DNA of 37,975 nt, taken from Nitrospinota bacterium (lineage in GTDB: Bacteria > Nitrospinota > Nitrospinia > Nitrospinales > JACRGP01). Numbering within the stretch: position 1 is the stretch's first letter; every line of letters begins with the position of its first letter. The position numbers and the translations under genes are program-made. The stretch covers positions 1 through 37,975 of the forward strand of contig JACQQK010000041.1 of assembly GCA_016207065.1 (NCBI GenBank), in the 5' to 3' direction. This document shows, piece by piece, positions 7,469-17,093 of the stretch. Below the pieces are notes generated by a model, which was given only the letters and a program-made list of their open reading frames with translations, was not told the origin of the DNA and searched no databases.

Positions 7469-9477
7469 GGTTGTTTCTCGAGTTCGTTAATCAGTTGCAA
7501 TGATTCCCTCAGAAGTTCGCCGGGAAGATCGCCGTTTCCCGGGGCCGAGGCGTATTGAAGGGCCTCGCATTTTTCCAGCAGACGGCAGGCCGACAGCGCC
7601 TGTTCTTCCCGGAAATTCCGTTCCTTCAGTCTGGCCTCGACTTCCCTGGGCGTGCAGGCGGTCCCCCGCAGGTCCAGTTTGTCGCCGACGTATTCCCGCA
7701 GGGTCTTTGAAATCTCTCGCGCGAACTCTTTCGACGCCGGCGCGCGCGCGGAAATATGCTCCAACCGCTTTCTGGCTAGTTTGTAGGCCCCTCGGCTCCG
7801 GTAAAAAGCCGGGTCGTATCGCAAACGCAGTCTGTGGCCGCGGTAAAGATACGCCGTCAGGAACAAGATCGCGGGCGCCAGCAAACCGCCCGCATAAAGG
7901 ACAATCTTCCCGGCGGTCAACCTCTTGTCTTTAAAATCCTCCAAACTGGCATGGATGGGGAAGATGTCTTTGCCGAGGGCCTTGATCTCCTCTGTCCGCC
8001 GGGGTCGTTCCAGGTCCCCGGATTCGACTGCATTTAATTTCTCGATATTTTTGGATGACCGCGCCAACAGGTTTAACGGTTTGGTCTCCCGAGAGATGTA
8101 TTTCCTCCGCGCCGGATCGAAATATGTCAGGAGGATGGGCGGTATGCGGCTCTCCCCTTCGGCCAGGGGGACCAGCGCGAATTTAAAGGTCTTTTCTCCG
8201 GAAATTTTATCGCCCGCGATTTCCTGCTTGAACTGGGGTTGGTCCGGGTACACCTTGAACTTGTCCGCGAGCTCCGGCGCGGGCGCGGGGATGTCCTCGA
8301 CGTTGCCCTTGCCGGAAATGGTCACGGTCAAGGTGGAACTGTCGCCGAATTCGACTTCGTTTTTTCCGAGCGCGGCGGAGATGCCGAATTCTCCGACCAG
8401 GTTCGAAAATCCCATTGGTTTCCCTTCCTCCGGCAACGGCAGTACTTCAAGAGGTATGGCCTTGGCGCGCACGGTCTTATGCTCGGTCCCTAGACGCCCT
8501 CCAAGGAACGGGTCGTTGAGGAACATGGAAAACGGGTCCCCGCCCGGTATCCGCCGGCCTTCCCGATAAACGACGTCGAGGTCCACCATGGCGGGCGGGA
8601 TTTCCATTTTGCCCGGCTGGTTGGGAAACAACGCCACGGAGTATTCATGTACCTGGTAGTCGAGTCCATTGAGCGTTTGCCGGTACTCCTTGTCCTTGCC
8701 AAGGTCCTCTTTCCGGAAGTTGTCGTACGATATATTGAGGTTGAGGTTCCTGATATCGACCCTTCTAAACAGCCTGAAGGTCAGGGTGATTTGTTCGTTG
8801 ACGTAAGGCCGGCCGTTGGAAACGCTCATCTCGGCAAACACCGGGAGGTCTTTCGACCCCGACGGCTCGGAGGGCTCCATGACTTGTACCGTTATGGGTT
8901 GGGTGGCGTAGGTATTTCCTCCCGCCGTCACGGTCGCCGGATTTATGGTGAAAGAGCCCTTCCGCAACGGCGTCAGGCGGTAATTGAACGTGACGGAGGA
9001 TTTCATGTTCATGTTGACGATTTGCACCGAGGAGGACGTCCCCATCGACTGCACGCGGAAATCGGGCATGTCCGGAAGCTGGGGCGGAGGGGAGTTCCGC
9101 GCCCCGGATACGGTAATGGAAAGGGCGATGGAGTCCTCCAGGGAGGCATCCGTCTTGTCGACGGTCGCCGAGACGCTTATGTCCTCGGCGTCGGCGGGCA
9201 GAGGCAATAAAGATAAAAACGCCAGACAGAAGCAAAAAATGAATGCGCTAACAGGAACGCAAAATAGACGGCAACTACGCCTTTCTTTCGCCCCATGAAA
9301 ACGCGATGCCTTTACCCCCTTGCAAAGGGGGTAAGGGGGATTCAGGGATGAACTGATGTAATGGAAACAGATGGAGAATCCCCCCAGCCCCCTTTGCAAG
9401 GGGGAGCGGTATTTGTTCCAAATCTTCTCGCCGCGGGGTGAATGGAATATACCTGTCATCATATTCAGGTTCGCCAT
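7465..9477 (-). CDS. batD: BatD-like protein; N-terminal ~70 codons contain a repeat element and the start is uncertain
   Basis: ISVSATVDKTDASLEDSIALSITVSGARNSPPPQLPDMPDFRVQSMGTSSSVQIVNMNMKSSVTFNYRLTPLRKGSFTINPATVTAGG is typical of BatD. ATGA-type overlap with batE. Confidence 0.85.
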   Translation of the reverse strand: MANLNMMTGIFHSPRGEKIWNKYRSPLQRGLGGFSICFHYISSSLNPPYPLCKGVKASRFHGAKERRSCRLFCVPVSAFIFCFCLAFLSLLPLPADAEDISVSATVDKTDASLEDSIALSITVSGARNSPPPQLPDMPDFRVQSMGTSSSVQIVNMNMKSSVTFNYRLTPLRKGSFTINPATVTAGGNTYATQPITVQVMEPSEPSGSKDLPVFAEMSVSNGRPYVNEQITLTFRLFRRVDIRNLNLNISYDNFRKEDLGKDKEYRQTLNGLDYQVHEYSVALFPNQPGKMEIPPAMVDLDVVYREGRRIPGGDPFSMFLNDPFLGGRLGTEHKTVRAKAIPLEVLPLPEEGKPMGFSNLVGEFGISAALGKNEVEFGDSSTLTVTISGKGNVEDIPAPAPELADKFKVYPDQPQFKQEIAGDKISGEKTFKFALVPLAEGESRIPPILLTYFDPARRKYISRETKPLNLLARSSKNIEKLNAVESGDLERPRRTEEIKALGKDIFPIHASLEDFKDKRLTAGKIVLYAGGLLAPAILFLTAYLYRGHRLRLRYDPAFYRSRGAYKLARKRLEHISARAPASKEFAREISKTLREYVGDKLDLRGTACTPREVEARLKERNFREEQALSACRLLEKCEALQYASAPGNGDLPGELLRESLQLINELEKQP
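9313..9406. repeat. Palindromic repeat, type CCCCCTTGCAAAGGGGG / GAATCCCCC, with inverted arms
   Basis: Left arm taccccttgcaaaggggg-taagggggattc; right arm gaatccccccagccccctttgcaaggggga. Similar copy at 17006-17093. Confidence 0.85.
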
Positions 9478-9525
9478 AGTAACCCAGGTTTACAAATCCA
9501 GCCGGGTTTCATCGATGGGGCTCCG

Positions 9526-10371
9526 TTACCAGTCGTTGCCGGGGTTTTCCTTCTTTGATGGGTCCTGTTGAATCTGGGCTTGAACGAGTTTTTTGGGGTC
9601 CTCGGTCAGCGACCGCAACCATTGCTCCGCTTCTTCCTTGGTCATGGAACCTTTTCCCCGGGCGGATTGGGGCAGGCGCTGGGACTCGTTGCCGGCCAAA
9701 CCCTGGCCCGGTTTGTTTTGGTCCCGCTCGCCTTTTCCGGATTTGTCCTGCCGGTCCTTTTTTTCCGGACCGCCGTTTTCGTTTTTATCCTTCGCGTCCT
9801 CGCTCTTGTTCGGGCCGGATTTGGAGGAGGAATTGTCCTGTCCGCCCTTGCCCTTTTGCGGACCTTCGTCCTTTTTGTCCTGACGGTCCCGTTTTTTTCC
9901 GTTCTCTTGTTGTTGCCGCTTCTTGAGTTGCTCGCGCGCGAACTCCAGGTTGAACTTGGAGTCCATGTCGTTGGGGTCGAGCTTCAAGGCTTCCTTGTAG
10001 GCGGAAACCGCTTCATCGAGCTTGCCCAGGCGGAAAAGAGCGTTGCCGGCGTTGTACAGGGATTTTTGTTTCAAGGTCGAGTCGGCGGCGGTCGTCTTGA
10101 AGTAGGCGTGCACGGCTTCATCGAATTTTCCCAGCTTGTAGGCGCTGTTTCCGAGGTTATAGGCGAGGCGGGGGTCGCCGGGCCGGTCCGCCTGGGCGTC
10201 TTGAAACAGTTTCGCCGCGTTTTCGTATTCCTGCCGGTTGTAGCTGGAAACGGCCTCCCGGATTTTCGCGTCCGGCGATTCGCCCAAGGCCATGCCGGGA
10301 ATAAACGCGGCCATCAGCGCCCACAGCCATAAGAATTCGAAACGGTTTGGTTTGAAACCAGGCGTTTTCAT
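9526..10371 (-). CDS. batC: BatC-like TPR protein
   Basis: Signal peptide plus TPRs (AVSSYNRQEYENAAKLFQDAQ...AYNLGNSAYKLGKFDEAV...KSLYNAGNALFRLGKLDEAVSAYKEAL) and a charged low-complexity tail; upstream of batD. Confidence 0.75.
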   Translation of the reverse strand: MKTPGFKPNRFEFLWLWALMAAFIPGMALGESPDAKIREAVSSYNRQEYENAAKLFQDAQADRPGDPRLAYNLGNSAYKLGKFDEAVHAYFKTTAADSTLKQKSLYNAGNALFRLGKLDEAVSAYKEALKLDPNDMDSKFNLEFAREQLKKRQQQENGKKRDRQDKKDEGPQKGKGGQDNSSSKSGPNKSEDAKDKNENGGPEKKDRQDKSGKGERDQNKPGQGLAGNESQRLPQSARGKGSMTKEEAEQWLRSLTEDPKKLVQAQIQQDPSKKENPGNDW

Positions 10372-10523
10372 GCGATCTTGTTAGAGCGCCCAACAAAATA
10401 AACCATTTGGCTCGACCCTCAAATTACTCCCCTCCCTTGACCGGGGAACGCCCCGGAGCGGGATGGCCAAGCCCGGATTGCCCCCGATGACTCCCATTCG
10501 CCATCGGAGCCGAGCCTATTGCC

Positions 10524-10542
10524 CACCGGGGGCGCCCCGGTG
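10524..10542. repeat. Perfect inverted repeat CACCGGGG-GCG-CCCCGGTG within a GC-rich non-coding tract
   Basis: Read directly; several other potential hairpins lie in 10438-10575. Confidence 0.6.
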
Positions 10543-10574
10543 TCATCGCCGCGTCGCCTCCGGACGCTTGCCCG

Positions 10575-10610
10575 GCTTTTCACCCCCACCCGACCTCCCC
10601 CTTCAAGGGG
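10575..10610. repeat. Half-copy of the repeat seen at 25423-25506
   Basis: GCTTTTCACCCCCACCCGACCTCCCCCTTCAAGGGG compared with GCTTTTCACCCCCACCTGGCCTCCCCCTTCCAGGGG at ~25465. Confidence 0.7.
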
Positions 10611-10666
10611 AATGAAAAAAGGTTAGGAGAATCCCGCGTTTCAGGCCTGCCGTTGTTATTGAGCCG

Positions 10667-12223
10667 TTATTCCAACCAGACGCGGACATAGCGTTGGGGA
10701 TCTTTAAGTTCGAACACCTCCTGGGGCAGGAACCCGGAACGGGCGATGCGCCGCTGGATCTCGACCAGGTCGATGTTCTGGCGGTCGATGGATTCCTTGA
10801 CGGGGGGGTCGATGACGTCCTCGAGGTTCTCCGCCACCCGCGCGGGCATGGTCAGCCGCACTTCACTGCCGCCGGGCTTGATCACGTGCACCTTCAAATA
10901 GGCCGCGACGCCGCTGAACTTCGGGGCCGGACGGGAGGCCGGCAACGAATCGGGGATGACGATCTGGCGGGCGGCGGGATACAGTTCCGAGCAGAGGTTG
11001 TTCATGATGAACCGCCACGGGAGCGGGGTCTGCAAGCGTTTCAGCATGGCGGTCAGTCCGTACAAGGTGCGCATCATGAAGATGAGCCCGGCGGGCGCCG
11101 CCGAGCGGAACCACCATTTCAACTCTCCGGCGATATTGTCGAAGCGTTCGCTGATTTTCCAGTCGTCCATGTTGTATGGGGCGTCCGTGGTGAACGGGTC
11201 GAACAGCACGCCGAGCAGGGCCGGCAGGACGGGCCGCAAATCCTCCAGCTTTTCCGGGTCGAACCCCAATGCCGCGAGACACGCGGCGGGATCCAGCGGC
11301 TCGCGATACTGCAAGGCCAGGATGATGCGCAGGAGGGTCAATTTCATGTTCTCCGGGATTTTCAGGACGCTCCCGTAATCGTAAACGATCAGCGCGTACT
11401 CCTCCCGTCCCATCCGGCGGAAGGCGAAGTTGCCGGGATTGGGGTCCGAGTGCACCAGTCCGTGGAAGAACAACATGTACAGGCAATGACGGAGCGTGGC
11501 GCGGGCCATCGACCGGCGTTCGGGGAGGGACATCTTTTCGGCTGTGTCCAGCGAAATCCCGTCCTCGCGCGCCTGGACGATGACGTTCGGACGGCACAGG
11601 TCGGGGAAAACTTCCGGGACGACGACGTCCTTCAAGGGCGCGGCCAACTCGCGATACCTTTGTTGATGCCGCATTTCGGATTCGTAGTCCAGTTCCTCGG
11701 AAAAATTCCGCCAAAAGACGTCGCGGTATTCCTCCAGATGGAAACCCCAGCGGGCCACGGGTCCCACCTTGGGCATCCAGCCGAACAGTTCGAGTTCCGC
11801 CTCCACCGACCGGGCTATGTCGGGGAACCGGACCTTCACCGCGACCTCCCGGCCGTTCTTGAGGCGCCCGAAATGGACTTGGCCCAAGGAAGCGGGTTTG
11901 CCGTTTTTCTCCAGGGAACGGAGGACCTTGCCGTAGGGAACGCCCCAGGCCTTCTCGAGTATTTCGACCGCTTGAGCGAACGGCAGGGGGGGAATCGCGT
12001 CGTTCAGCGCTTGCCGCAGTTCGTCGTCCTCGCCGCCCAGAGTCATCATCTGGCCGACCTTGGCGGGCAAACCGCGGGCCTTGCCCAGCAATTCGACGAG
12101 ATAATGTTTTGCCCGCTCCCGGTTTTCCTCGTCCGGGGCGGCGCGGATGTCCCGCGCGGCCAGTCCCGCCCTGGCGAGAGTCAGACCGCGTTTTAAAATG
12201 GAGAGGAGCTTCATGACCCTCAA
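10667..12223 (-). CDS. ABC1/AarF/UbiB-family atypical kinase
   Basis: ARGLPAKVGQMMTLGGED (KxGQ motif), PASLGQVHFGRLKNGREVAVKVRFPDI, FFHGLVHSDPNPGNFAF, VYDYGSV. Confidence 0.93.
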   Translation of the reverse strand: MRVMKLLSILKRGLTLARAGLAARDIRAAPDEENRERAKHYLVELLGKARGLPAKVGQMMTLGGEDDELRQALNDAIPPLPFAQAVEILEKAWGVPYGKVLRSLEKNGKPASLGQVHFGRLKNGREVAVKVRFPDIARSVEAELELFGWMPKVGPVARWGFHLEEYRDVFWRNFSEELDYESEMRHQQRYRELAAPLKDVVVPEVFPDLCRPNVIVQAREDGISLDTAEKMSLPERRSMARATLRHCLYMLFFHGLVHSDPNPGNFAFRRMGREEYALIVYDYGSVLKIPENMKLTLLRIILALQYREPLDPAACLAALGFDPEKLEDLRPVLPALLGVLFDPFTTDAPYNMDDWKISERFDNIAGELKWWFRSAAPAGLIFMMRTLYGLTAMLKRLQTPLPWRFIMNNLCSELYPAARQIVIPDSLPASRPAPKFSGVAAYLKVHVIKPGGSEVRLTMPARVAENLEDVIDPPVKESIDRQNIDLVEIQRRIARSGFLPQEVFELKDPQRYVRVWLE

Positions 12224-15048
12224 CGCATGGCTTGACGGTTCTTGCGGGCGGTGAATTGCGAGACTTCTCCCAGCACGCCTTGGGGGACCGGCTCCTCGTT
12301 GTTCTTGGCCCGGATCAGGATCGCCAAACGCGGGGAGTCGGGGCTTTGAAACAACGTCCGGGCGAATTCCTTGAGGTCTTCCTTCTTCAAGCCTTTCACC
12401 GTCCGGACCAACTTTTTCTTGCGTTGAAAATCCCCCTTCTCCTCGGTGGCGAAATAAAAGAGTTCGCCGGCCGCCTCGGCGATACTGTCGCCTTTCTTCT
12501 CCAGGGACACGACGAGCCCGGCGCGGTGCTTCTCGAACTCCTCGTCGCTCAAGGCGTCGAAAATGTCTCCAGATTTGGCCAGCCAGGTCTCGACGCGCTG
12601 TTTAATCTCAAAGGGGCCGAACGTCGCCGACTGGATCACGAATTCGAAAAACAACCGGTCCTCGAACCGCAGGGGAAAACTCCAGACCACGTATCCCAAT
12701 TGCTGGTTGGTCCGCATCTGGGTGAAGAAATCGGATTCCACGACCGACGCGGCCATCAGCACCTTGGCCTGCAAATCGAACTCGCGTTTCCCGACTTGCA
12801 TGATGTAGGCCAGGGAATTGTTCTGGTCCTCCACCTTTTTGGAAAACTGCACCTTCTCGCCGGGATCGAGGACTCTCACGACCTGCTTGAAGCGGTCTTT
12901 CTCCGGCAGAGGCCGGCTCGCCATGGCGTCCAGCAAGGTCTGGACGCTTTCCAGCGCCTTCTTCTCCGGCCAGTTGCCATGCACCATGCCGGTGACGAAA
13001 ACCCTTTCGTACATTTTTTTTCCATATTCCCGCAAATCGTTCAAGGTCAACGGCGCGAAAGCGTCGATGAGATCGTCCTCGTCGTACTGTTTCTCGAGCA
13101 ACATCAAGGAGGCGTAATACGAACCGCGCGCATACGCCTGGGACAGCTTGCGGTTTTCCAGTCCGAGCACGATGGCTTCCTTGAGGTCCTTGAACTTCTT
13201 GTCGTCGATCTTGAGTTCGACCAGGTTCGCGGCCACCAGTTTGACCAGGTCCGAAATCCTCTCGGAGTATCCCCCCACCGTCAAGACCACTCCTTCCTTG
13301 ACCGCGCTCAGGGCATAGGAAAGCCCCGCCAGTTGTATGGGATAGACTTTTTCGTTCAACCCTTCCAGGACCGCGGCGGTATAGAGCTGGCTGAGGGCGT
13401 TATGGGTCACCGTATCGTAAGTCAGCGGCGTTTCGATGCGGAGGCTCATGTAAACCTTCGGTTGATGGAACCGCTCGTCGAACTTGAACCAGATTTTCGC
13501 GATATCGTCGTTCCGGGCGAGGTGCGGCTCCTCCTCCGCCATCGTCAGATTTTCGGGAATGAAATCGTTTTTGACCGGGTAGCTCAGTCCGTTGATGACG
13601 GGGACGTCCTTCAACTTCCGGAACGCCTCCCCTCCCACTTGCGAGATGGAATATTCCGCCTGATAAAACTTGTCCTTCTTGTCCGCGGGCGCGTCGTTCA
13701 CTTGCACGGTCGCCAGCATATTTTCTGGAGTCAGCGTATCGAGCACGGCCTTACAGGCTTCCGGGTCGAACTTTTTATAAAGATAGGGGAGCGTCTCGAC
13801 GTCCTCAAGCTTGTAGGAATGCATCAGGGCCGCGATTCCCGCCGCGTATCCCATGCCCTCCTGGGGGTCTTTCCAGTCAAAATTGATCTGGGACATGGTC
13901 TGCTCTTCCTTGAAGGTATACTCCTCGATCCCATGCTCCCTGAGCAGTTTGATGTAAGAGAAAACCAGTTCCAGGACCCTCTCGTAACGCTTCACCCCTT
14001 CGCGGGTCAGGGAAATGTTGATATCGAAAGAATTGATGTCCGGGTGACCGTAACCCGCGCCCGCGGACAATCCCAGGGCCAGCCCCTCCTCCTTCAGTTT
14101 CGACAGCAGAGAGCCTTTCCCTTCATGACCGATCAGCGATCCGATCAGATTGGCCGGTTTGCCGTCCTGGCGATCGATAAGCCGTATGGTGGGAAACTCC
14201 AGGATCAGGTGGCGGATGTCCTTGATCGTCTTGATCTTGAGAAACCGGTATTGGTCTTTCAACGGTTTTCGGAATTGCGGATCGATCCTTGGCGGAGACA
14301 CCGGGAAACCGGGAATGGTCTCGAAATATTTTTTTACCAGGAGGGTCTGCTCGTTGAGCGAGAGGTTCGAGATCATGGCCAGCTTCATGTTGGAAGCCGA
14401 GTAATATTTTTTGTAGAACTTCAAAAGCGCGGGACGGTTGTCGCCAGCCAGGGTTTCCTTGTTGCCGGTGGCAAATCGGGCCAGGGGGTGTCCCGGCTCC
14501 GCTATCTGGTCCCTGATGTAATTGGCGCGCCAGCCGTCGTCCAGCTTGTTTTTATCGTGTTCGCTACTGACGGCGTTGACCTCGCGTTCGGCGTATTTTT
14601 TATCGAAAAGCGGTTCCTTGAAAAACTGGCTGAACCGGTCCAGCGCCCCCACGAAGGACTCGTGAGAGGATTGGAAAAAGTAATTGGTGATATTGTCGGC
14701 GGTATAGGCGTTGCTCGCCCCCGAATTTTCGTTCAGGTATTTCTTGAACGATTCGACGTCGGGATACTTCTTCGTTCCCAGGAACAACATGTGTTCGAGA
14801 TAATGGGCCAATCCCATTTTATCGAGGGGGTCGTACAAGGAACCCGTTCCGACCGCCAGACCCGTAGCGCTACGGTGCACGTCGGGGTCGGAAACAAGAA
14901 ACACGGAGAGGCCGTTCTTCAAAACGAGCGTGTGGATTTCCCTTTTCGCGGCATCCGCGACTCCCCAGGCGCCGAAAAAGAGAAAGAGCGATAAAACGAT
15001 TACCTTACGAAACAGGAAGGGTTTGGTTGCGCGCACAAGACTCTCCAT
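12220..15048 (-). CDS. M16-family (pitrilysin/insulinase) zinc metalloprotease, exported
   Basis: HYLEH zinc motif in DKMGLAHYLEHMLFLGTKKYPDVESFKKYLNENSGASNAYTADNITNYFF. Start placed at 15048 (MESLVRATKPFLFRKVIVLSLFLFFGAWGVADA signal peptide); ORF open to 15108. Confidence 0.92.
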   Translation of the reverse strand: MESLVRATKPFLFRKVIVLSLFLFFGAWGVADAAKREIHTLVLKNGLSVFLVSDPDVHRSATGLAVGTGSLYDPLDKMGLAHYLEHMLFLGTKKYPDVESFKKYLNENSGASNAYTADNITNYFFQSSHESFVGALDRFSQFFKEPLFDKKYAEREVNAVSSEHDKNKLDDGWRANYIRDQIAEPGHPLARFATGNKETLAGDNRPALLKFYKKYYSASNMKLAMISNLSLNEQTLLVKKYFETIPGFPVSPPRIDPQFRKPLKDQYRFLKIKTIKDIRHLILEFPTIRLIDRQDGKPANLIGSLIGHEGKGSLLSKLKEEGLALGLSAGAGYGHPDINSFDINISLTREGVKRYERVLELVFSYIKLLREHGIEEYTFKEEQTMSQINFDWKDPQEGMGYAAGIAALMHSYKLEDVETLPYLYKKFDPEACKAVLDTLTPENMLATVQVNDAPADKKDKFYQAEYSISQVGGEAFRKLKDVPVINGLSYPVKNDFIPENLTMAEEEPHLARNDDIAKIWFKFDERFHQPKVYMSLRIETPLTYDTVTHNALSQLYTAAVLEGLNEKVYPIQLAGLSYALSAVKEGVVLTVGGYSERISDLVKLVAANLVELKIDDKKFKDLKEAIVLGLENRKLSQAYARGSYYASLMLLEKQYDEDDLIDAFAPLTLNDLREYGKKMYERVFVTGMVHGNWPEKKALESVQTLLDAMASRPLPEKDRFKQVVRVLDPGEKVQFSKKVEDQNNSLAYIMQVGKREFDLQAKVLMAASVVESDFFTQMRTNQQLGYVVWSFPLRFEDRLFFEFVIQSATFGPFEIKQRVETWLAKSGDIFDALSDEEFEKHRAGLVVSLEKKGDSIAEAAGELFYFATEEKGDFQRKKKLVRTVKGLKKEDLKEFARTLFQSPDSPRLAILIRAKNNEEPVPQGVLGEVSQFTARKNRQAMR

Positions 15049-15219
15049 AGGTTTATTATTGGAAAGGGGGACAGAAATTCGCATGTGAATATTATTATAC
15101 CGGCCCAAAATCCGGATTGTAAAATAAATCCCCCTGAATTAAAAAGAATTAAGAATCGGCGGGACGAACCCGTTGAGACCGCAAAAAGCAACCCCTTAAA
15201 CCAGATTGAGGAACCCGGC

Positions 15220-15579
15220 ATGATCGGAAGAATAGCCTTTACTCATTATTGCGTCGCGGACATGGACCGGTCGGTGGATTTCTACCAGAATGCATTGGGG
15301 CTGAAACTCTTGTTCAAGCGCGATGACTGGTCCGAGTTCGAGATCGGAGGTCAACGAATCGCCCTGCGCTTTGTCGATGGATGGAGGGGCAGTTCGAGCG
15401 GCGGGAGCGGGGCTACGGTCTCCTTCCTCGCCGAGCCGATCGAGGGCGCCGTCGACCGGCTTAAAAAGCTGGGAGTGCGGTTTATCGACGAACTCCGCGT
15501 CTATCCCTATGGGAAGCTCGCCTCCTTCATCGACCCCGATGGAAATTCGATAGGACTCTACCAGCCGCCGCCAGCGTGA
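15220..15579 (+). CDS. VOC/glyoxalase-superfamily protein
   Basis: MIGRIAFTHYCVADMDRSVDFYQNALGLKLLFKRDDWSEFEIGGQRIALRF...ELRVYPYGKLASFIDPDGNSIGLYQP. Start at ATG 15220; ORF open from 15085. Confidence 0.9.
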   Translation: MIGRIAFTHYCVADMDRSVDFYQNALGLKLLFKRDDWSEFEIGGQRIALRFVDGWRGSSSGGSGATVSFLAEPIEGAVDRLKKLGVRFIDELRVYPYGKLASFIDPDGNSIGLYQPPPA

Positions 15580-15677
15580 ACGCTGGACCCAACGGGCTTG
15601 TCCCGGAGCCGCCGGGCAAGCGCGAGGGGAACTGTCCGTGGCGATACGCCGCCGCTCCGGCGCGGTCGCCGGCAAAA

Positions 15678-16313
15678 TCAGACGGCGGGCGACCACAGGA
15701 TCTTGTTGAAGTAATAAAACGCCATTGTCAAATACTCATCCAGGAAGAGGTTGTCGAGCGCCGTGTTTTCCCACCAGCGTTCGAACGCTTGAAGATAATT
15801 TTCTTCGGCGGAGACCACGTAGCTCTCGATGCCCGGGCCATCCAGATAGCGGTCCAGATAAAACCGTTTCCTCCGGGTTTTATAATAAGGCGAGTAGAAA
15901 ACCGCGGAATGGATGCCGTTCTCGCGCAACAGTTTCTTTAAGGAGTTGAAGTAAGAAATATCATCCTGGATTCCCGAGGTCCGGTTGAACACGATCAAAT
16001 CGTCGCGCCGGATCCCCCACTTTTCGGCTTTTCCGCGGGCGTCCTCCATGGAATCGGATTTCGGCAAAAACTTCCACCAGTTGACATTGTCGTCCTGGAC
16101 CGACAATACAATTTTCCCGCATCTCCCATCCCGATAAAGCTCCGCGATCTTTTCGGTTATTTTTGAAGCGACCACGGCATCTGCTTTTTCGAAGGGCTGG
16201 TCCACCGCCAGGAATGTCCCTATCCTGTATAAAAGGAACTCCCTGGAACTGAAAACCAACGCCATGGCAATTCCAATCACCAATACAAAACGTCCGATTC
16301 TTTTAAAAATCAT
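15678..16313 (-). CDS. Divergent DUF218/YdcF-like membrane-anchored protein
   Basis: N-terminal TM, then ADAVVASKITEKIAELYRDGRCGKIVLSVQDDN... same architecture as the adjacent 16310-16966 gene; ATGA-type overlap. Confidence 0.6.
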   Translation of the reverse strand: MIFKRIGRFVLVIGIAMALVFSSREFLLYRIGTFLAVDQPFEKADAVVASKITEKIAELYRDGRCGKIVLSVQDDNVNWWKFLPKSDSMEDARGKAEKWGIRRDDLIVFNRTSGIQDDISYFNSLKKLLRENGIHSAVFYSPYYKTRRKRFYLDRYLDGPGIESYVVSAEENYLQAFERWWENTALDNLFLDEYLTMAFYYFNKILWSPAV

Positions 16314-16966
16314 GCCGGCTCAAATCCGCGCAAAAAGTAAAAATCGATGGGTAACTTGATCCACTCTTTCACGACATATGAAAACGTATAAGGCGATTGC
16401 CACCATCTTTCGGGAGGAAAATACTCGCCATATTCCCAATCGCCGTGCTCAAAGATCAATTCGACGGGCGAACCATGAAATACTTTTCCGAATATCATGG
16501 CGATCCTTCTCATGTTGTACCCGTCGCTGACCACGATGGCGGACTTGTAACCGTGCGAATCCGCGATCGCCCTGGCCGCCCTGGCGTCGCCCTGGGTTCC
16601 CGTGGAATGACTGACGAAAATATTTTTTTCGTCGATGCCTTCGCCGATCGCCTCTTCCCGCGCGTAGTGCGTCAGATTTTTCCCTTGCGGGTCAGCCGGC
16701 AAACGATCGTCGCCCAGCAACAGGAGCCTCCCGGAATATCCCTTTTTGAGCAAGTCGACGGCGTGAAGAAAGCGGACGTAAGACCCCGTGGAAACAACCA
16801 CGATATCGGCTTTTTTGAGAGGGGTTTCAACTATCAAGATTTCGCCGAACCAGGGCAACCAAAACCGGTGCGTTCCTAAAACAAACAAGTAAGCTAGAAA
16901 CAGCAAAATGATTTTTTTGCCAACAGAACGAGCCAACATTCCCAATTTAAAATCGCGCATCCTCAC
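16310..16966 (-). CDS. DUF218/YdcF-family protein
   Basis: TM plus KADIVVVSTGSYVRFLHAVDLLKKGYSGRLLLLGDD...GIDEKNIFVSHSTGTQGDARAARAIADSHGYKSAIVVSDGYNMRR. Confidence 0.75.
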   Translation of the reverse strand: MRMRDFKLGMLARSVGKKIILLFLAYLFVLGTHRFWLPWFGEILIVETPLKKADIVVVSTGSYVRFLHAVDLLKKGYSGRLLLLGDDRLPADPQGKNLTHYAREEAIGEGIDEKNIFVSHSTGTQGDARAARAIADSHGYKSAIVVSDGYNMRRIAMIFGKVFHGSPVELIFEHGDWEYGEYFPPERWWQSPYTFSYVVKEWIKLPIDFYFLRGFEPA

Positions 16967-17005
16967 CTAACCCGGATATTGCATGAAAAAAAAAGAAAGA
17001 AATCG

Positions 17006-17093
17006 CTCCCCCTTGTACAGGGGGCCGGGGGGATTCGCGCCATGACCGCGAGCAGGAGTTTCAAATCCCCCTAACCCCCTTTGCAAGGGGGGA
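17006..17093. repeat. Palindromic repeat, second copy of the CCCCCTTGCAAGGGGG type
   Basis: ctcccccttgtacagggggccggggggattcg ... aaatccccctaaccccctttgcaagggggg. Confidence 0.85.

Noticed and set aside
10694-12196. 500-aa + strand ORF antisense to the UbiB-family kinase
   Set aside because: Shadow ORF with no recognisable motif; the minus-strand gene has all ABC1 motifs.
12232-14994. 920-aa + strand ORF antisense to the M16 protease gene
   Set aside because: Exact antisense of a clear M16 protein; composition (His/Gln/Leu/Asp-rich, no domain) is typical of shadow ORFs in GC-rich genes.
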